A DNA stretch of 64,000 bases from Ruminococcus sp. 210702-SL.1.03 (GCF_020559915.1 NZ_JAJCLZ010000002.1:62001-126000); one strand, 5' to 3'. Shown: positions 1 through 8,054, numbered from the stretch's first letter. Translations and numbers: made by a program. Notes: a model not told the origin generated them from the sequence alone.

Positions 1-9
1 GAGGTTATT

Positions 10-222
10 ATGTATTTTCAACGTTTAAGGGATCTGCGTGAGGACGCCGATATGAATCAGACAGAGGTGGCAAAACTCCTCTTCACAAGTCAGACGGTTT
101 ATTCGCGGTATGAGCGAGGAGTGCTCACTATACCCGTTGAGCACCTTATAATACTTGCGGATTATTACGGGGTGTCTACCGACTATATTTTGGGGCGTAC
201 TAATAATCGTTCTATGCTCTGA
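10..222 (+). CDS. Small XRE-family helix-turn-helix regulator
   Basis: A 70-residue protein that is almost entirely one HTH_3/XRE DNA-binding domain. The segment at residues about 15-36 (NQTEVAKLLFTSQTVYSRYE) is a typical helix-turn-helix, and the C-terminal part (LADYYGVSTDYILGR) is the closing helix common to Clostridia XRE proteins. GAGG at bases 1-4 is the ribosome binding site, so the start is well placed even though it lies at the window edge. There is no effector domain, so it probably acts as a simple repressor; its target is not visible. The next gene's promoter begins immediately after its stop codon. Confidence 0.8.
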   Translation: MYFQRLRDLREDADMNQTEVAKLLFTSQTVYSRYERGVLTIPVEHLIILADYYGVSTDYILGRTNNRSML

Positions 223-251
223 TTGACAACCGCTCTGCATCGTGGTATAAT
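223..251 (+). promoter_or_regulatory. Consensus sigma-A promoter for pepF
   Basis: TTGACA at 223-228, a 17-nt spacer, and TATAAT at 246-251 match the vegetative consensus exactly. The leader to the pepF start is about 185 nt. At 318-346 it includes a short relic (gcgcgcccttgaacgaac) of the REP-like repeat seen intact near 39.4 and 41.9 kb. No terminator is obvious in the leader. Confidence 0.8.
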
Positions 252-442
252 AAAGTAGACTAAAAAGCTCTGTTTGAGGGCATGATAGAATAAGACTATT
301 AAAAAGCCGCGAAAGCAACGCCTGGCGCGCGCCCTTGAACGAACAACCCCAAAGCCATCACCCAAAAAAGCAGTTTTTCCCCCACGCACAAAAATTCAGT
401 AAATAAACAATAAACTATACTATTATAAAAGGAGTGCTTTTC

Positions 443-2242
443 ATGACCGAAGAAAGAATACCTAAACGCGAAGAACTCGACCCGAAATATACTTGGGACC
501 TTAGCGATATTTACCCAACCGATGAGGATTGGGAACGCGACTTCGCTAAATTTTCCAAACTGCCCGAGACCATCGCGGGCTATAAGGGCAGACTGGCTGA
601 GTCCGCCGATACGCTGCTCGAATTTCTGCGGCTCTCGGACGAGATAGCCGTGCTCTGCGACTCGCTCGGCAATTACGCTCAGAGAAAAAGCGATGAAAAT
701 ACCGCGAACGCTAAGTATCAGGCTATGGTCTCCCGCCTGATGAACGGATATGTAGCTATAAACTCCGCGGGCAGCTTTGAAACGCCCGAACTTATCGCTA
801 TCCCCGACGACCTGCTCGAAAACTTCTATAAGGATAAGCCCGAGCTTGAACTTTACCGACGCGCGCTCGATACCGTTCGCCGCCGCAAGGCTCATGTGCT
901 CTCAGAAGCTGAGGAAAAACTGCTCGCCCTCGCGGGAGATATGGGTATGTCGCCCGAGAATATATTTTCCATGTTCTCTGACGCCGACCTTAAATTCCCC
1001 GACGCCGCCGATAAGGACGGCAACCCCCACCAGCTTACCCACGGCAGCTATATCCCCATGATGCAGAGTGCTGACCGTATCCTGCGCAAAAACGCTTTCG
1101 AGAACCTTTATCATACCTACGATGGCTTTAAAAATACTTGCGCGGCTACCCTCGCGGCTCAGGTAAAGACCCTCGCTTTTTACTCGCAGGCGAGAAAATA
1201 CGGCTCGGCGCTGGAATCCGCACTCGACGGCAACGAGATACCTACCGATGTTTACACTAATCTGATAGCCGCCGTGCACGATAATATGCACTATATGTAC
1301 GATTACGCCGCCCTGCGCAAAGAGCTTATGGGTCTTGACGAACTGCATATGTACGACCTCTACGCGCCCATAGTTTCCGACGTGGATATGAAGATAAGCT
1401 TTGAGGAAGCTAAAGATACCGTGTACAAAGCGCTATCCGTAATGGGCGATGAATACCTCGCGGTGCTCAAAAAAGGCTTCGACGAACGCTGGATAGACGT
1501 TTACGAAAACGAGGGCAAGACCAGCGGCGCATACTCCGCAGGCGCGCGCGTACACCCCTATGTGCTTCTCAATCATAAGGACACGCTGAACTGTATGTTC
1601 ACCCTCGCGCATGAGATGGGCCACGCTATACATTCTTACTACTCGAACAGCACTCAGCCCATTGTTTACTCCGACTACAAGATATTTGTGGCGGAGGTAG
1701 CCTCTACCTGCAACGAAGCCCTGCTTATGCAGTACCTGCTGAAAAATACGCAGGATAAAAAACAGCGCGCTTACCTGATAAACTACTTCCTCGAACAGTT
1801 CCGCACAACGCTTTACCGCCAGACCATGTTCGCGGAATTCGAGCTGAAAATAAACGAGATGTACGCCCGCGGCGAAGCCCTCACGGCCGACGTTCTCAAT
1901 TCCACCTACCGCGAGCTGAACAAGCTCTACTTCGGCGAGGGCGTTGTCATCGACAGCGAGATAGACCTTGAATGGGCGCGCATACCGCACTTCTATTACG
2001 AATTTTACGTTTACCAGTACGCTACCGGCTACTCGGCGGCGATAGCCCTCTCGCAGCGCATACTTACAGGCGGCGAGCAGGCAGTTAAGGACTACATCGG
2101 CTTCCTAAAGGGCGGCTGCTCGAAAGACCCCATCTCGCTGCTGAAAGGCGCGGGCGTGGATATGACCACCGCCGCCCCGATAAACGACGCGCTGAAACTC
2201 TTCGGCGAGCTTATCGGCGAAATGCGCGAGCTTACGAAGTAA
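443..2242 (+). CDS. pepF: Oligoendopeptidase F (M3B metallopeptidase)
   Basis: A 599-residue cytoplasmic zinc peptidase of the M3B family that hydrolyses medium-size oligopeptides. The HExxH zinc motif is seen as HEMGHAIHS near residue 390, with a downstream Glu ligand in EVASTCNEALL. The N-terminus (EELDPKYTWDLSDIYP) is the usual PepF opening. An in-frame GTG at 434 lies inside the Shine-Dalgarno sequence (AAAGGAG, 428-434), so the ATG at 443 is the better start. Length is normal for the family. It is followed after 15 nt by a deacetylase gene and may be cotranscribed with it. Confidence 0.95.
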   Translation: MTEERIPKREELDPKYTWDLSDIYPTDEDWERDFAKFSKLPETIAGYKGRLAESADTLLEFLRLSDEIAVLCDSLGNYAQRKSDENTANAKYQAMVSRLMNGYVAINSAGSFETPELIAIPDDLLENFYKDKPELELYRRALDTVRRRKAHVLSEAEEKLLALAGDMGMSPENIFSMFSDADLKFPDAADKDGNPHQLTHGSYIPMMQSADRILRKNAFENLYHTYDGFKNTCAATLAAQVKTLAFYSQARKYGSALESALDGNEIPTDVYTNLIAAVHDNMHYMYDYAALRKELMGLDELHMYDLYAPIVSDVDMKISFEEAKDTVYKALSVMGDEYLAVLKKGFDERWIDVYENEGKTSGAYSAGARVHPYVLLNHKDTLNCMFTLAHEMGHAIHSYYSNSTQPIVYSDYKIFVAEVASTCNEALLMQYLLKNTQDKKQRAYLINYFLEQFRTTLYRQTMFAEFELKINEMYARGEALTADVLNSTYRELNKLYFGEGVVIDSEIDLEWARIPHFYYEFYVYQYATGYSAAIALSQRILTGGEQAVKDYIGFLKGGCSKDPISLLKGAGVDMTTAAPINDALKLFGELIGEMRELTK

Positions 2243-2257
2243 AGCGGGTGGGATAAA

Positions 2258-2896
2258 ATGCAGGACAGAATAATAGCCTTGACCTTCGACGACGGGCCGA
2301 ATACCGTCACTACCCCGCGCGTGCTCGATGTGCTTCAAAAGTACGGCGCGGTGGGAACTTTCTTCCTCGTCGGCAGCAATATAAACGAACTCTCGGCGCA
2401 GGCGGTAAAGCGCGCCTGCTCGCTGGGCTGCGAGATAGAGAACCACTCGCTCACCCACTCAGACATGACGAAAATGACGGTGCAGGAGATAGCCGGCGAG
2501 ATCGCCGAAACGAGCCGCCGCGTTGCCGAGATAACGGGCAGGCAGCCGCGGTTTTTCCGCCCGCCGTATATAGCGGTGAACCAAACTATGGTAGACACCG
2601 TGAAGCTGCCCTTTATAGCAGGCTTCGGCGCGGAGGATTGGCTTGACGAGGTAACGGCGCGGCAGCGCGCGGAAAAGGTGCTGGCGCAGGCGCGCGACGG
2701 CGCAGTGATACTGCTGCACGATATGGAGGGCAACGAGCAGACTGTGCAGGCGCTGGATATGATAATACCCGCGCTGAAAGAGCAGGGCTACCGCTTCGTT
2801 ACCGTATCGCAGCTTTTTGAGCAGAGCGGCGTAACGCCCGACGCGGAAAGCTTTATAGTTTACAGCTATACTCAGCAGACCACGGCGTATGCGTAA
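2258..2896 (+). CDS. Polysaccharide deacetylase (NodB homology domain)
   Basis: A 212-residue carbohydrate esterase 4 type protein. The five NodB motifs are visible: TFDDGPN (residues 8-14, catalytic base and metal Asp), HSLTH (HxxxH metal ligands, near 66-70), RPPY (near 105), a WxxD-like segment (DWLDEV) and LLHD (near 151). Family members remove N- or O-acetyl groups from peptidoglycan or other glycans using a divalent metal. There is no signal peptide or membrane anchor ahead of the catalytic domain, which is unusual for an envelope deacetylase; substrate and location are therefore uncertain. The C-terminus is a short tail beyond the last motif. Confidence 0.9.
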   Translation: MQDRIIALTFDDGPNTVTTPRVLDVLQKYGAVGTFFLVGSNINELSAQAVKRACSLGCEIENHSLTHSDMTKMTVQEIAGEIAETSRRVAEITGRQPRFFRPPYIAVNQTMVDTVKLPFIAGFGAEDWLDEVTARQRAEKVLAQARDGAVILLHDMEGNEQTVQALDMIIPALKEQGYRFVTVSQLFEQSGVTPDAESFIVYSYTQQTTAYA

Positions 2897-2989
2897 ATGT
2901 TCGATTGCGTAAACTTCACAAAAAGTTTTCGCAAAAGCGGCGGCGGGTTTGTCAGAAACGCCGAAAATGCCGAAATTGCAAAAAAAGCC

Positions 2990-3018
2990 TTGACAAAAAC
3001 GCTTTGTTGCGCTATACT
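2990..3018 (+). promoter_or_regulatory. Sigma-A promoter for glnN
   Basis: TTGACA at 2990-2995, a 17-nt spacer and TATACT at 3013-3018. Transcription would start near 3025, just before the attenuator-like hairpins at 3030-3080. Confidence 0.8.
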
Positions 3019-3029
3019 ATGTATTGTAA

Positions 3030-3080
3030 ACAGCAATGGCGCTGTGGACGATGAAAGATACGTCCGCAGTGCCTTTTTTT
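3030..3080 (+). promoter_or_regulatory. Transcription attenuator in the glnN leader
   Basis: A 13-bp terminator stem (3038-3050 with 3061-3073, two G-U pairs) is followed by seven T residues (3074-3080), although the coding region starts only downstream at 3144. Overlapping its 5' arm is a small hairpin, ACAGC/GCTGT (3030-3045) with hexaloop AATGGC. That loop has A at position 1 and G at position 4, as in ANTAR-bound hexaloops. The two structures exclude each other, so antitermination is the simplest reading. A clean second hexaloop is not seen here. Confidence 0.65.
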
Positions 3081-3143
3081 ATTGCAAAAAATGTATGTGA
3101 CAAAGTTTCACGCATCTATAATTTATAATAGGAGGAATTTCTT

Positions 3144-5228
3144 ATGAACATCCCTGAGATCTTCGGAATCGACGTATTTGACGAAAACGTCATGCAGCAA
3201 AGACTGCCTAAGTCGGTCTACAAATCGCTGAAAAAGACCATTCAGTCGGGCGAGCCGCTCGATATTGACGTGGCGAACGTAGTAGCCGCGGCTATGAAAG
3301 ACTGGGCGGTAGAAAAGGGCTGCACCCACTATACTCACTGGTTCCAGCCTATGACAGGCATCACCGCCGAAAAGCACGACAGCTTTATCTCGCCCATCGG
3401 CGACGGCAAGATCATCATGGAGTTTTCGGGCAAAGAGCTCGTAAAGGGCGAGCCTGACGCTTCCTCCTTCCCCTCGGGCGGTCTGCGCGCTACTTTTGAA
3501 GCAAGAGGCTACACCGCTTGGGACCCCACCTCTTACGCATTCATCAAGGGCAAGAGCCTTTGCATACCTACCGCTTTCTGCTCGTACACGGGCGAGGCTC
3601 TCGATAAAAAGACCCCGCTGCTGAGATCTATGGAAGCGCTCAATAAGTCGGCTGTAAGACTTCTGAAGCTCTTTGGCGCTGACAACGTTACAAGAGTTAC
3701 CGCAAACGTTGGCCCTGAGCAGGAATACTTCCTTATCGACCGCGAGATGTACTCGAAGAGAAAAGACCTTATCCTTACAGGCAGAACGCTTTTCGGTGCA
3801 CCCGCACCTAAGGGTCAGGAGCTTGAAGACCACTACTTCGGCACTATCAAGACCCGCGTAAACGCTTATATGGAAGATCTTGACGAGCAGCTCTGGAGAC
3901 TCGGCATCTGCGCTAAGACCAAGCACAACGAAGTAGCGCCCGCCCAGCACGAGCTCGCGCCCATCTTCGGCACTACCAATATCGCTACCGACCACAACCA
4001 GCTCACTATGGAGATCATGAAGAGAACGGCGAGAAAGCACGGCTTTAAGTGCCTGCTTCATGAAAAGCCTTTCGCCGGCGTAAACGGCTCGGGCAAGCAC
4101 AACAACTGGTCGGTATCTACCAATACAGGCGTAAACCTGCTCGACCCCGGCACTACTCCCGCTGAGAACGCGCAGTTCCTTACATTCCTCGTAGCAGTCA
4201 TCAAGGCTGTAAATGATTATCAGGATCTGCTGAGGGCAAGCGTAGCTACCGCGGGCAACGACCACCGCCTTGGCGCTAACGAAGCACCTCCCGCCATCAT
4301 CTCTATCTTCCTCGGCGACGAGCTTACCGAAATACTCGAAGCGCTGGCTGAGGGACACAAGTATGAGGGCAAGGCTAAGACGCAGATGGAGATCGGCGTA
4401 GACGTACTGCCTAAGTTCCCGAAGGATACTACCGATAGAAACAGAACTTCGCCTTTCGCATTCACCGGCAACAAGTTTGAGTTCAGAATGCCCGGCTCGA
4501 AGCTTTCCTGCGCAGGCCCGATGACCATTCTCAACACCATCGTTGCAGAAGTGCTCGACCAGTTCTACGATGAGCTTGAGAAGGCTGACGATTTCCAGGA
4601 CGCTCTCGATTCGCTTATCAAGAGAACTATTTCCGAAAACAAGAACATCATCTTCAACGGCAACGGCTATTCTGCCGAGTGGCCCGCTGAGGCTGAGAAG
4701 AGAGGTCTTATGAACCTCAAGTCCACACCCGACGCAGTTCCCGTATACCTCGCTGACAAGAACGTAGAGGTGCTCTCTAAGCACGGCGTTTACAGCAAGG
4801 TAGAGCTGGAATCCCGCGTTGAGATCCTGCTGGACGAATATGTAAAGATAGTAAACATCGAAGCTCTTACCATGATCGACATGGCTAAGAAGGATATTCT
4901 CCCCGCAGCTATGAGCTACGTTAAGGATCTGGGCGAGACTGCCGCTACCGCTACCGCGCTCGGCGCTGACCTGACGGTAGAAAAAGAGCTGGTTACCAGA
5001 CTTTCCTCGCTGGCGGCTTCCACCTACAAGGCTATGAACGAGCTGGAAGAAGCAGAGGTAAAGGCGGGCGATATTGTCGATACCGAAGAGCTGGCTAGAT
5101 ATTACCACGACGTTATCCTCACCAAGATGGGCGAGCTGAGAGCGCCTGCCGACCAGATGGAAGCTATCTGCGGCGAGAAGTACTGGCCGTATCCTACTTA
5201 CGAACAGCTTCTCTTTTATGTAAAGTAA
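3144..5228 (+). CDS. glnN: Type III glutamine synthetase
   Basis: A 694-residue GSIII enzyme making glutamine from glutamate, ammonia and ATP in the cytoplasm. The length is diagnostic: GSI is about 450 residues, GSIII about 700. GSIII-type blocks are readable, including NVGPEQEYF (glutamate and metal binding), [23 protein letters not shown] and [14 protein letters not shown]. The start follows a strong site (AGGAGGAAT, 3131-3139). It is preceded by an attenuator and followed by an ammonium transporter, a sensible nitrogen-assimilation pair. An ORF of 661 codons on the opposite strand (3123-5108) is a coding shadow. Confidence 0.96.
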   Translation: MNIPEIFGIDVFDENVMQQRLPKSVYKSLKKTIQSGEPLDIDVANVVAAAMKDWAVEKGCTHYTHWFQPMTGITAEKHDSFISPIGDGKIIMEFSGKELVKGEPDASSFPSGGLRATFEARGYTAWDPTSYAFIKGKSLCIPTAFCSYTGEALDKKTPLLRSMEALNKSAVRLLKLFGADNVTRVTANVGPEQEYFLIDREMYSKRKDLILTGRTLFGAPAPKGQELEDHYFGTIKTRVNAYMEDLDEQLWRLGICAKTKHNEVAPAQHELAPIFGTTNIATDHNQLTMEIMKRTARKHGFKCLLHEKPFAGVNGSGKHNNWSVSTNTGVNLLDPGTTPAENAQFLTFLVAVIKAVNDYQDLLRASVATAGNDHRLGANEAPPAIISIFLGDELTEILEALAEGHKYEGKAKTQMEIGVDVLPKFPKDTTDRNRTSPFAFTGNKFEFRMPGSKLSCAGPMTILNTIVAEVLDQFYDELEKADDFQDALDSLIKRTISENKNIIFNGNGYSAEWPAEAEKRGLMNLKSTPDAVPVYLADKNVEVLSKHGVYSKVELESRVEILLDEYVKIVNIEALTMIDMAKKDILPAAMSYVKDLGETAATATALGADLTVEKELVTRLSSLAASTYKAMNELEEAEVKAGDIVDTEELARYYHDVILTKMGELRAPADQMEAICGEKYWPYPTYEQLLFYVK

Positions 5229-5250
5229 TTTAAGCTTTAAACTAAATTAG

Positions 5251-5305
5251 GCACAATGTCGTGCGTTTATGTATCCGTAAGGGTGCATTGGCGCACGACT
5301 TTTTT
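5251..5305 (+). promoter_or_regulatory. Dual-hexaloop (ANTAR-type) antiterminator and terminator before amt
   Basis: Hairpin 1 is GCAC/GTGC (5251-5264) with loop AATGTC; hairpin 2 is GTGC/GCAC (5283-5296) with loop ATTGGC. Both hexaloops have A at position 1 and G at position 4, the known signature of RNA bound by ANTAR-domain response regulators. An 8-bp terminator stem (5258-5265 with 5292-5299) followed by a T-run (5300-5305) uses the 3' arms of both hairpins, so hexaloops and terminator are mutually exclusive. No ANTAR protein is encoded in this window. No clear promoter lies between glnN and this element, so it probably controls read-through from glnN. Confidence 0.75.
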
Positions 5306-5342
5306 ATTTCAGTGAAAATTTTTTATGATTGGATATGATAAT

Positions 5343-7064
5343 ATGAATGATCTGCAAACTATCGTCGATCAGGTTTCTGAGCAGCTCGGCTCGGACGCAT
5401 TCGGCATATGGTTCTTACTCGGAGCAGTGCTGGTATTCTTCATGCAGTGCGGTTTTGCGATGGTGGAAACGGGCTTTACCCGCGCCAAGAACGCAGGCAA
5501 CATCATAATGAAGAATCTCATGGACTTCTGCATAGGCACGGCGGTATTCATGCCGCTCGGCTTCGGACTCATCTACGGCAAGGACATCGGCGGATTCATC
5601 GGTACGCCTACCTTTAAGATGTTTACCGACTGGAGCAATTTTGACTACTCGGCATTCTTCTTCAACCTCGTTTTCTGCGCCACCACCGCTACCATCGTTT
5701 CGGGCGCTATGGCTGAGAGAACGAAATTCATCTCTTACTGCGTATACTCGGGCGTTATCTCGCTCGTCATCTACCCCATCGAAGCTCACTGGGCATGGGG
5801 CGGCGGCTGGCTTACCGTAGAGCGCTTCGGCGGCGTGGTATTCCACGATTTCGCAGGTTCGGCGCTGATACACATGGTCGGCGGACTTTCGGCGCTCATC
5901 GGCGCAGCCATCCTCGGCCCGCGTCTTGGCAAGTACAAGCGCGATAAGGACGGCAAGGTAATTCAGGTAAACGCATTCCCCGGCCACTCGCTCACCCTCG
6001 GTGCGCTCGGTGTGTTCATTCTTTGGTTTGCTTGGTACGGATTCAACGGCGCTGCGGCTACTACCGTAAGCCAGCTCAGCTCTATCCTCGTTACTACGAC
6101 CATCGCACCCGCCATCGCAACTCTCGTCTGCATGATCTTCACTTGGGTGAAGTACGGCAAGCCTGATGTTTCGATGTGTCTGAACGCTTCGCTGGCAGGT
6201 CTGGTAGCCATCACCGCTCCCTGCGACATAGTAGACGCGTTAGGCGCTACGATAATCGGCGCAGTAGCAGGCGTGCTTGTAGTATTCGGCGTATGGTTCG
6301 TTGATAACAAGCTTCACGTTGACGACCCCGTCGGCGCGGTAGCGGTACACGGCTGCAACGGTCTTTGGGGCGCTCTCGCCTGCGGACTTTTCGATACCGA
6401 GAACGGCGTGTTCTACGGCGGCGGCTTCGGTCAGCTCGCATATCAGGCGGTAGGCGTAGGCGCTATCCTCCTCTGGACAGGAGTTACCATCACGATAACC
6501 TTCTTCATCATAAAGGCGATATTTGGTCTGAGAGCAAGCAGAGAAGAGGAGATAAAGGGTCTGGATGTTTGCGAACACGGTCTGCCCTCTGCATACGCAG
6601 ACTTCGTATTCGCACATGAAACTATCGAATATGACGAAGCCGAGATCGCGGGACTCGAAGACCTCGACACCGCAGTTCCCGTAAAGGACTTCGCAGTAGA
6701 TAAGGAAAACAAGCTGACAAAGGTAGTTGCGGTATTTAAGGAAGAGCGTCTCGGCGACTTCATTGCCGCAATGGAAGGCATAAACGTTACGGGCGTAACC
6801 GTTACGAACGTTCAGGGCTGCGGTACGCAGAAGGGTCAGACGCACTATTACAGAGGTGCTAAGATAACCCCGAAGCTGCTTCCTAAGGTAAAGGCTGAGA
6901 TAGTAGTCAGCAAGGTGCCTGTAAAGACGGTAGTAAACACCGCGAGAAAGGCTCTCTACACCGGCAGCATCGGCGATGGAAAGATATTCATTTACGATGT
7001 TGAGGACGTAATAAAAGTCCGCACGGGAGCTGTCGGCTACGACGCACTTCAGGACGAAGAGTAA
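5343..7064 (+). CDS. amt: Ammonium transporter fused to a C-terminal P-II domain
   Basis: A protein of about 573 residues. Residues 1 to about 410 are an 11-helix Amt/AmtB channel with the conserved DFAG-S-LIHMVGG and VAVHGCNGLWG segments that carry the twin pore histidines. After a linker (about 410-460) comes a P-II signalling domain of about 110 residues (LTKVVAVFKEERLGDF to the C-terminus), including a T-loop with the uridylylation-site tyrosine in HYYRG and the IGDGKIF nucleotide-binding segment. Normally GlnK is a separate trimer that plugs AmtB. ATG 5343 is preferred to ATG 5325 because only it has an upstream GGAT-type site at suitable spacing. Confidence 0.93.
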   Translation: MNDLQTIVDQVSEQLGSDAFGIWFLLGAVLVFFMQCGFAMVETGFTRAKNAGNIIMKNLMDFCIGTAVFMPLGFGLIYGKDIGGFIGTPTFKMFTDWSNFDYSAFFFNLVFCATTATIVSGAMAERTKFISYCVYSGVISLVIYPIEAHWAWGGGWLTVERFGGVVFHDFAGSALIHMVGGLSALIGAAILGPRLGKYKRDKDGKVIQVNAFPGHSLTLGALGVFILWFAWYGFNGAAATTVSQLSSILVTTTIAPAIATLVCMIFTWVKYGKPDVSMCLNASLAGLVAITAPCDIVDALGATIIGAVAGVLVVFGVWFVDNKLHVDDPVGAVAVHGCNGLWGALACGLFDTENGVFYGGGFGQLAYQAVGVGAILLWTGVTITITFFIIKAIFGLRASREEEIKGLDVCEHGLPSAYADFVFAHETIEYDEAEIAGLEDLDTAVPVKDFAVDKENKLTKVVAVFKEERLGDFIAAMEGINVTGVTVTNVQGCGTQKGQTHYYRGAKITPKLLPKVKAEIVVSKVPVKTVVNTARKALYTGSIGDGKIFIYDVEDVIKVRTGAVGYDALQDEE

Positions 7065-7143
7065 AGACTTCTGCTAATTGAGATGAGGACACTTATCCTC
7101 TGTATTAACTTTGCCCCATCCCACTTATAAATTATAGCGCAAG

Positions 7144-7178
7144 ACCCGCCCAGAGCCGAAAGGCCCGAAGCGGGTTTT
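7144..7178 (+). terminator. Intrinsic terminator after amt
   Basis: ACCCGC (7144-7149) pairs with GCGGGT (7070+100, that is 7170-7175) and is followed by TTTTGTGT. It separates amt from the convergent spoVAC gene. Confidence 0.6.
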
Positions 7179-7192
7179 GTGTCGTTATTTTG

Positions 7193-7630
7193 TCATTTGA
7201 ATATCCAGTATATCAGCCCGTATACAACGCCTGCGGCAGTGCCGTAGAGGATAACGGGGCCGGCTATCGAGAATATCTTAGCCCCCACGCCGAGAACGTA
7301 GCCCTCGGTCTTGAATTCCACGGCGGGCGCGGCGACGGAATTTGCGAAGCCCGTGATCGGAACTAGCGTACCCGCGCCGGCGTGCTTAGCTATCTTTTCG
7401 TAAAGCCCGAGAGCCGTCAGCAGCACCGAAGCGGCGATGAGCGTGACCGAGCACCAAGCCGCCGCGTTTTTTTCGTCCGCGCCGAGGTAAGCGTAAAGCG
7501 AGGTAAGCGCCTGCCCGATAACGCATATCCCCCCGCCGATAACGAAAGCCTTGAGCAGGTTCACAGCCCAGCGGCTGTTTTTCGAGGCAGGCTTGACCAT
7601 ATCGCTGTAACGGTCTTTAGAAATATTCAT
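7193..7630 (-). CDS. spoVAC: Stage V sporulation protein AC (SpoVAC)
   Basis: A 145-residue integral membrane protein of the SpoVA family, which moves dipicolinic acid into the developing spore and out again at germination. Family-typical stretches include AFVIGGGICVIGQ, AGAGTLVPITGFANS and EGYVLGVGAKIF, with about four membrane segments. The ATG at 7630 follows AGGGAG with 7-nt spacing. Upstream in-frame codons read into the adjacent toxin cassette and are not coding. It is an orphan: spoVAD and spoVAE, usually its partners, are not next to it. Its nearest upstream gene on the same strand is toxin peptide 1. Confidence 0.93.
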   Translation of the reverse strand: MNISKDRYSDMVKPASKNSRWAVNLLKAFVIGGGICVIGQALTSLYAYLGADEKNAAAWCSVTLIAASVLLTALGLYEKIAKHAGAGTLVPITGFANSVAAPAVEFKTEGYVLGVGAKIFSIAGPVILYGTAAGVVYGLIYWIFK

Positions 7631-7705
7631 GAGCACACTCCCTATCAATATTTGGTATGGGAATATTATGCGCATTTTGCGCCGCGATATTCGCCGCGCA
7701 AACGC

Positions 7706-7734
7706 TTGACAAACCGCGTTCGGCGTGGTATAAT
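7706..7734 (+). promoter_or_regulatory. Promoter of antitoxin RNA, cassette 1
   Basis: TTGACA (7706-7711), 17-nt spacer, TATAAT (7729-7734): an exact consensus. The same 29-bp promoter recurs at 8881-8909 in cassette 2. It drives a short RNA rather than a protein gene. Confidence 0.8.
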
Positions 7735-7740
7735 TAAGAT

Positions 7741-7833
7741 AACAAGAGGCGTACTGCTGTAAGCGGTTCTCCTCCATGAACGATTTTGTTGTGATAACCG
7801 TCCTATGTGGTAGTCGGGCGGTTATCTTTTTTT
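7741..7833 (+). ncRNA. Candidate antitoxin RNA 1 (type I toxin-antitoxin)
   Basis: The predicted RNA of about 90 nt starts just after the promoter at 7706-7734. It ends at a terminator whose 8-bp stem GATAACCG/CGGTTATC (7793-7800, 7819-7826) is followed by seven T residues. It contains no credible ORF. Its 3' end overlaps the toxin stop codon on the other strand, as in txpA/ratA-type loci. Its first 35 nt resemble the toxin mRNA leader in sense orientation (GGCGTACTGC ... GCGGTTCTCCTCC), so it also carries an anti-Shine-Dalgarno CCTCC. Confidence 0.7.
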
Positions 7834-7908
7834 ATTGCAAATGTCGAGAACAAGTCTGACTATGTTAATGACTAAGTTGAGTATCGCTACTACTGTTGCC
7901 ACGCTCAT
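7822..7908 (-). CDS. Candidate type I toxin peptide 1 (28 aa)
   Basis: A 28-residue peptide beginning MSVATVVAILNLVINIVRL and ending DICNKKR: one hydrophobic helix (residues about 4-22) and a basic tail, the usual build of membrane-acting type I toxins. GGAGGTGAG lies 8 nt upstream but is locked in a CCTCCA/TGGAGG hairpin with a GAGA tetraloop (7917-7932). It has its own promoter and a convergent antisense RNA. The near-identical peptide in cassette 2 shows the reading frame is selected. I recognise no named family, so the toxin function is inferred from architecture. Confidence 0.75.
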   Translation of the reverse strand: MSVATVVAILNLVINIVRLVLDICNKKR

Positions 7909-7916
7909 ATTGCTCA

Positions 7917-7932
7917 CCTCCATCTCTGGAGG
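7917..7932 (-). promoter_or_regulatory. Ribosome-site-sequestering hairpin, toxin 1
   Basis: On the minus strand, CCTCCA and TGGAGG form a 6-bp stem closed by GAGA, a GNRA tetraloop. The 3' arm is the Shine-Dalgarno sequence of the toxin ORF. The same hairpin is conserved at 9095-9110. Confidence 0.75.
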
Positions 7933-7977
7933 AAGATTTGAACCGCCTACCGTTTTATGCAGTACGCCTTGATGTCT

Positions 7978-8006
7978 ATTGCAACATATTTGTCGGGTTT
8001 TGTCAA
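7978..8006 (-). promoter_or_regulatory. Promoter of toxin mRNA 1
   Basis: Minus strand TTGACA (8001-8006), 17-nt spacer, TGCAAT (7978-7983). The -10 is weaker than in cassette 2, where it is TATAAT. The leader from about 7971 to the ATG is about 62 nt. Confidence 0.6.
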
Positions 8007-8021
8007 ATGCTTGTTTGGGCG

Positions 8022-8044
8022 TGCTATGACTACATAGCATTTTT
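8022..8044 (+). terminator. Hairpin terminator between cassette 1 and peptidase E
   Basis: TGCTATG and CATAGCA form a perfect 7-bp stem (8022-8028, 8033-8039) with loop ACTA, followed by TTTTT. It insulates the peptidase E gene from upstream plus-strand transcription. Confidence 0.65.
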
Positions 8045-8054
8045 ATTAGATGAA

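Noticed and set aside
2897..3100. 67-codon frame between the deacetylase and glnN
   Set aside because: It runs through the glnN promoter and terminator hairpin and has no ribosome site.
3123..5108. A 661-codon open frame opposite glnN on the minus strand
   Set aside because: It is the complement of a highly biased coding gene; the protein is Leu/Val/Arg-rich without motifs, and it has no promoter or ribosome site.
7909..7975. Possible tRNA T-arm (GGTTCAAATC) in the toxin leader
   Set aside because: No acceptor stem, anticodon arm or CCA-side pairing around it; the sequence is part of the toxin leader and differs in cassette 2.
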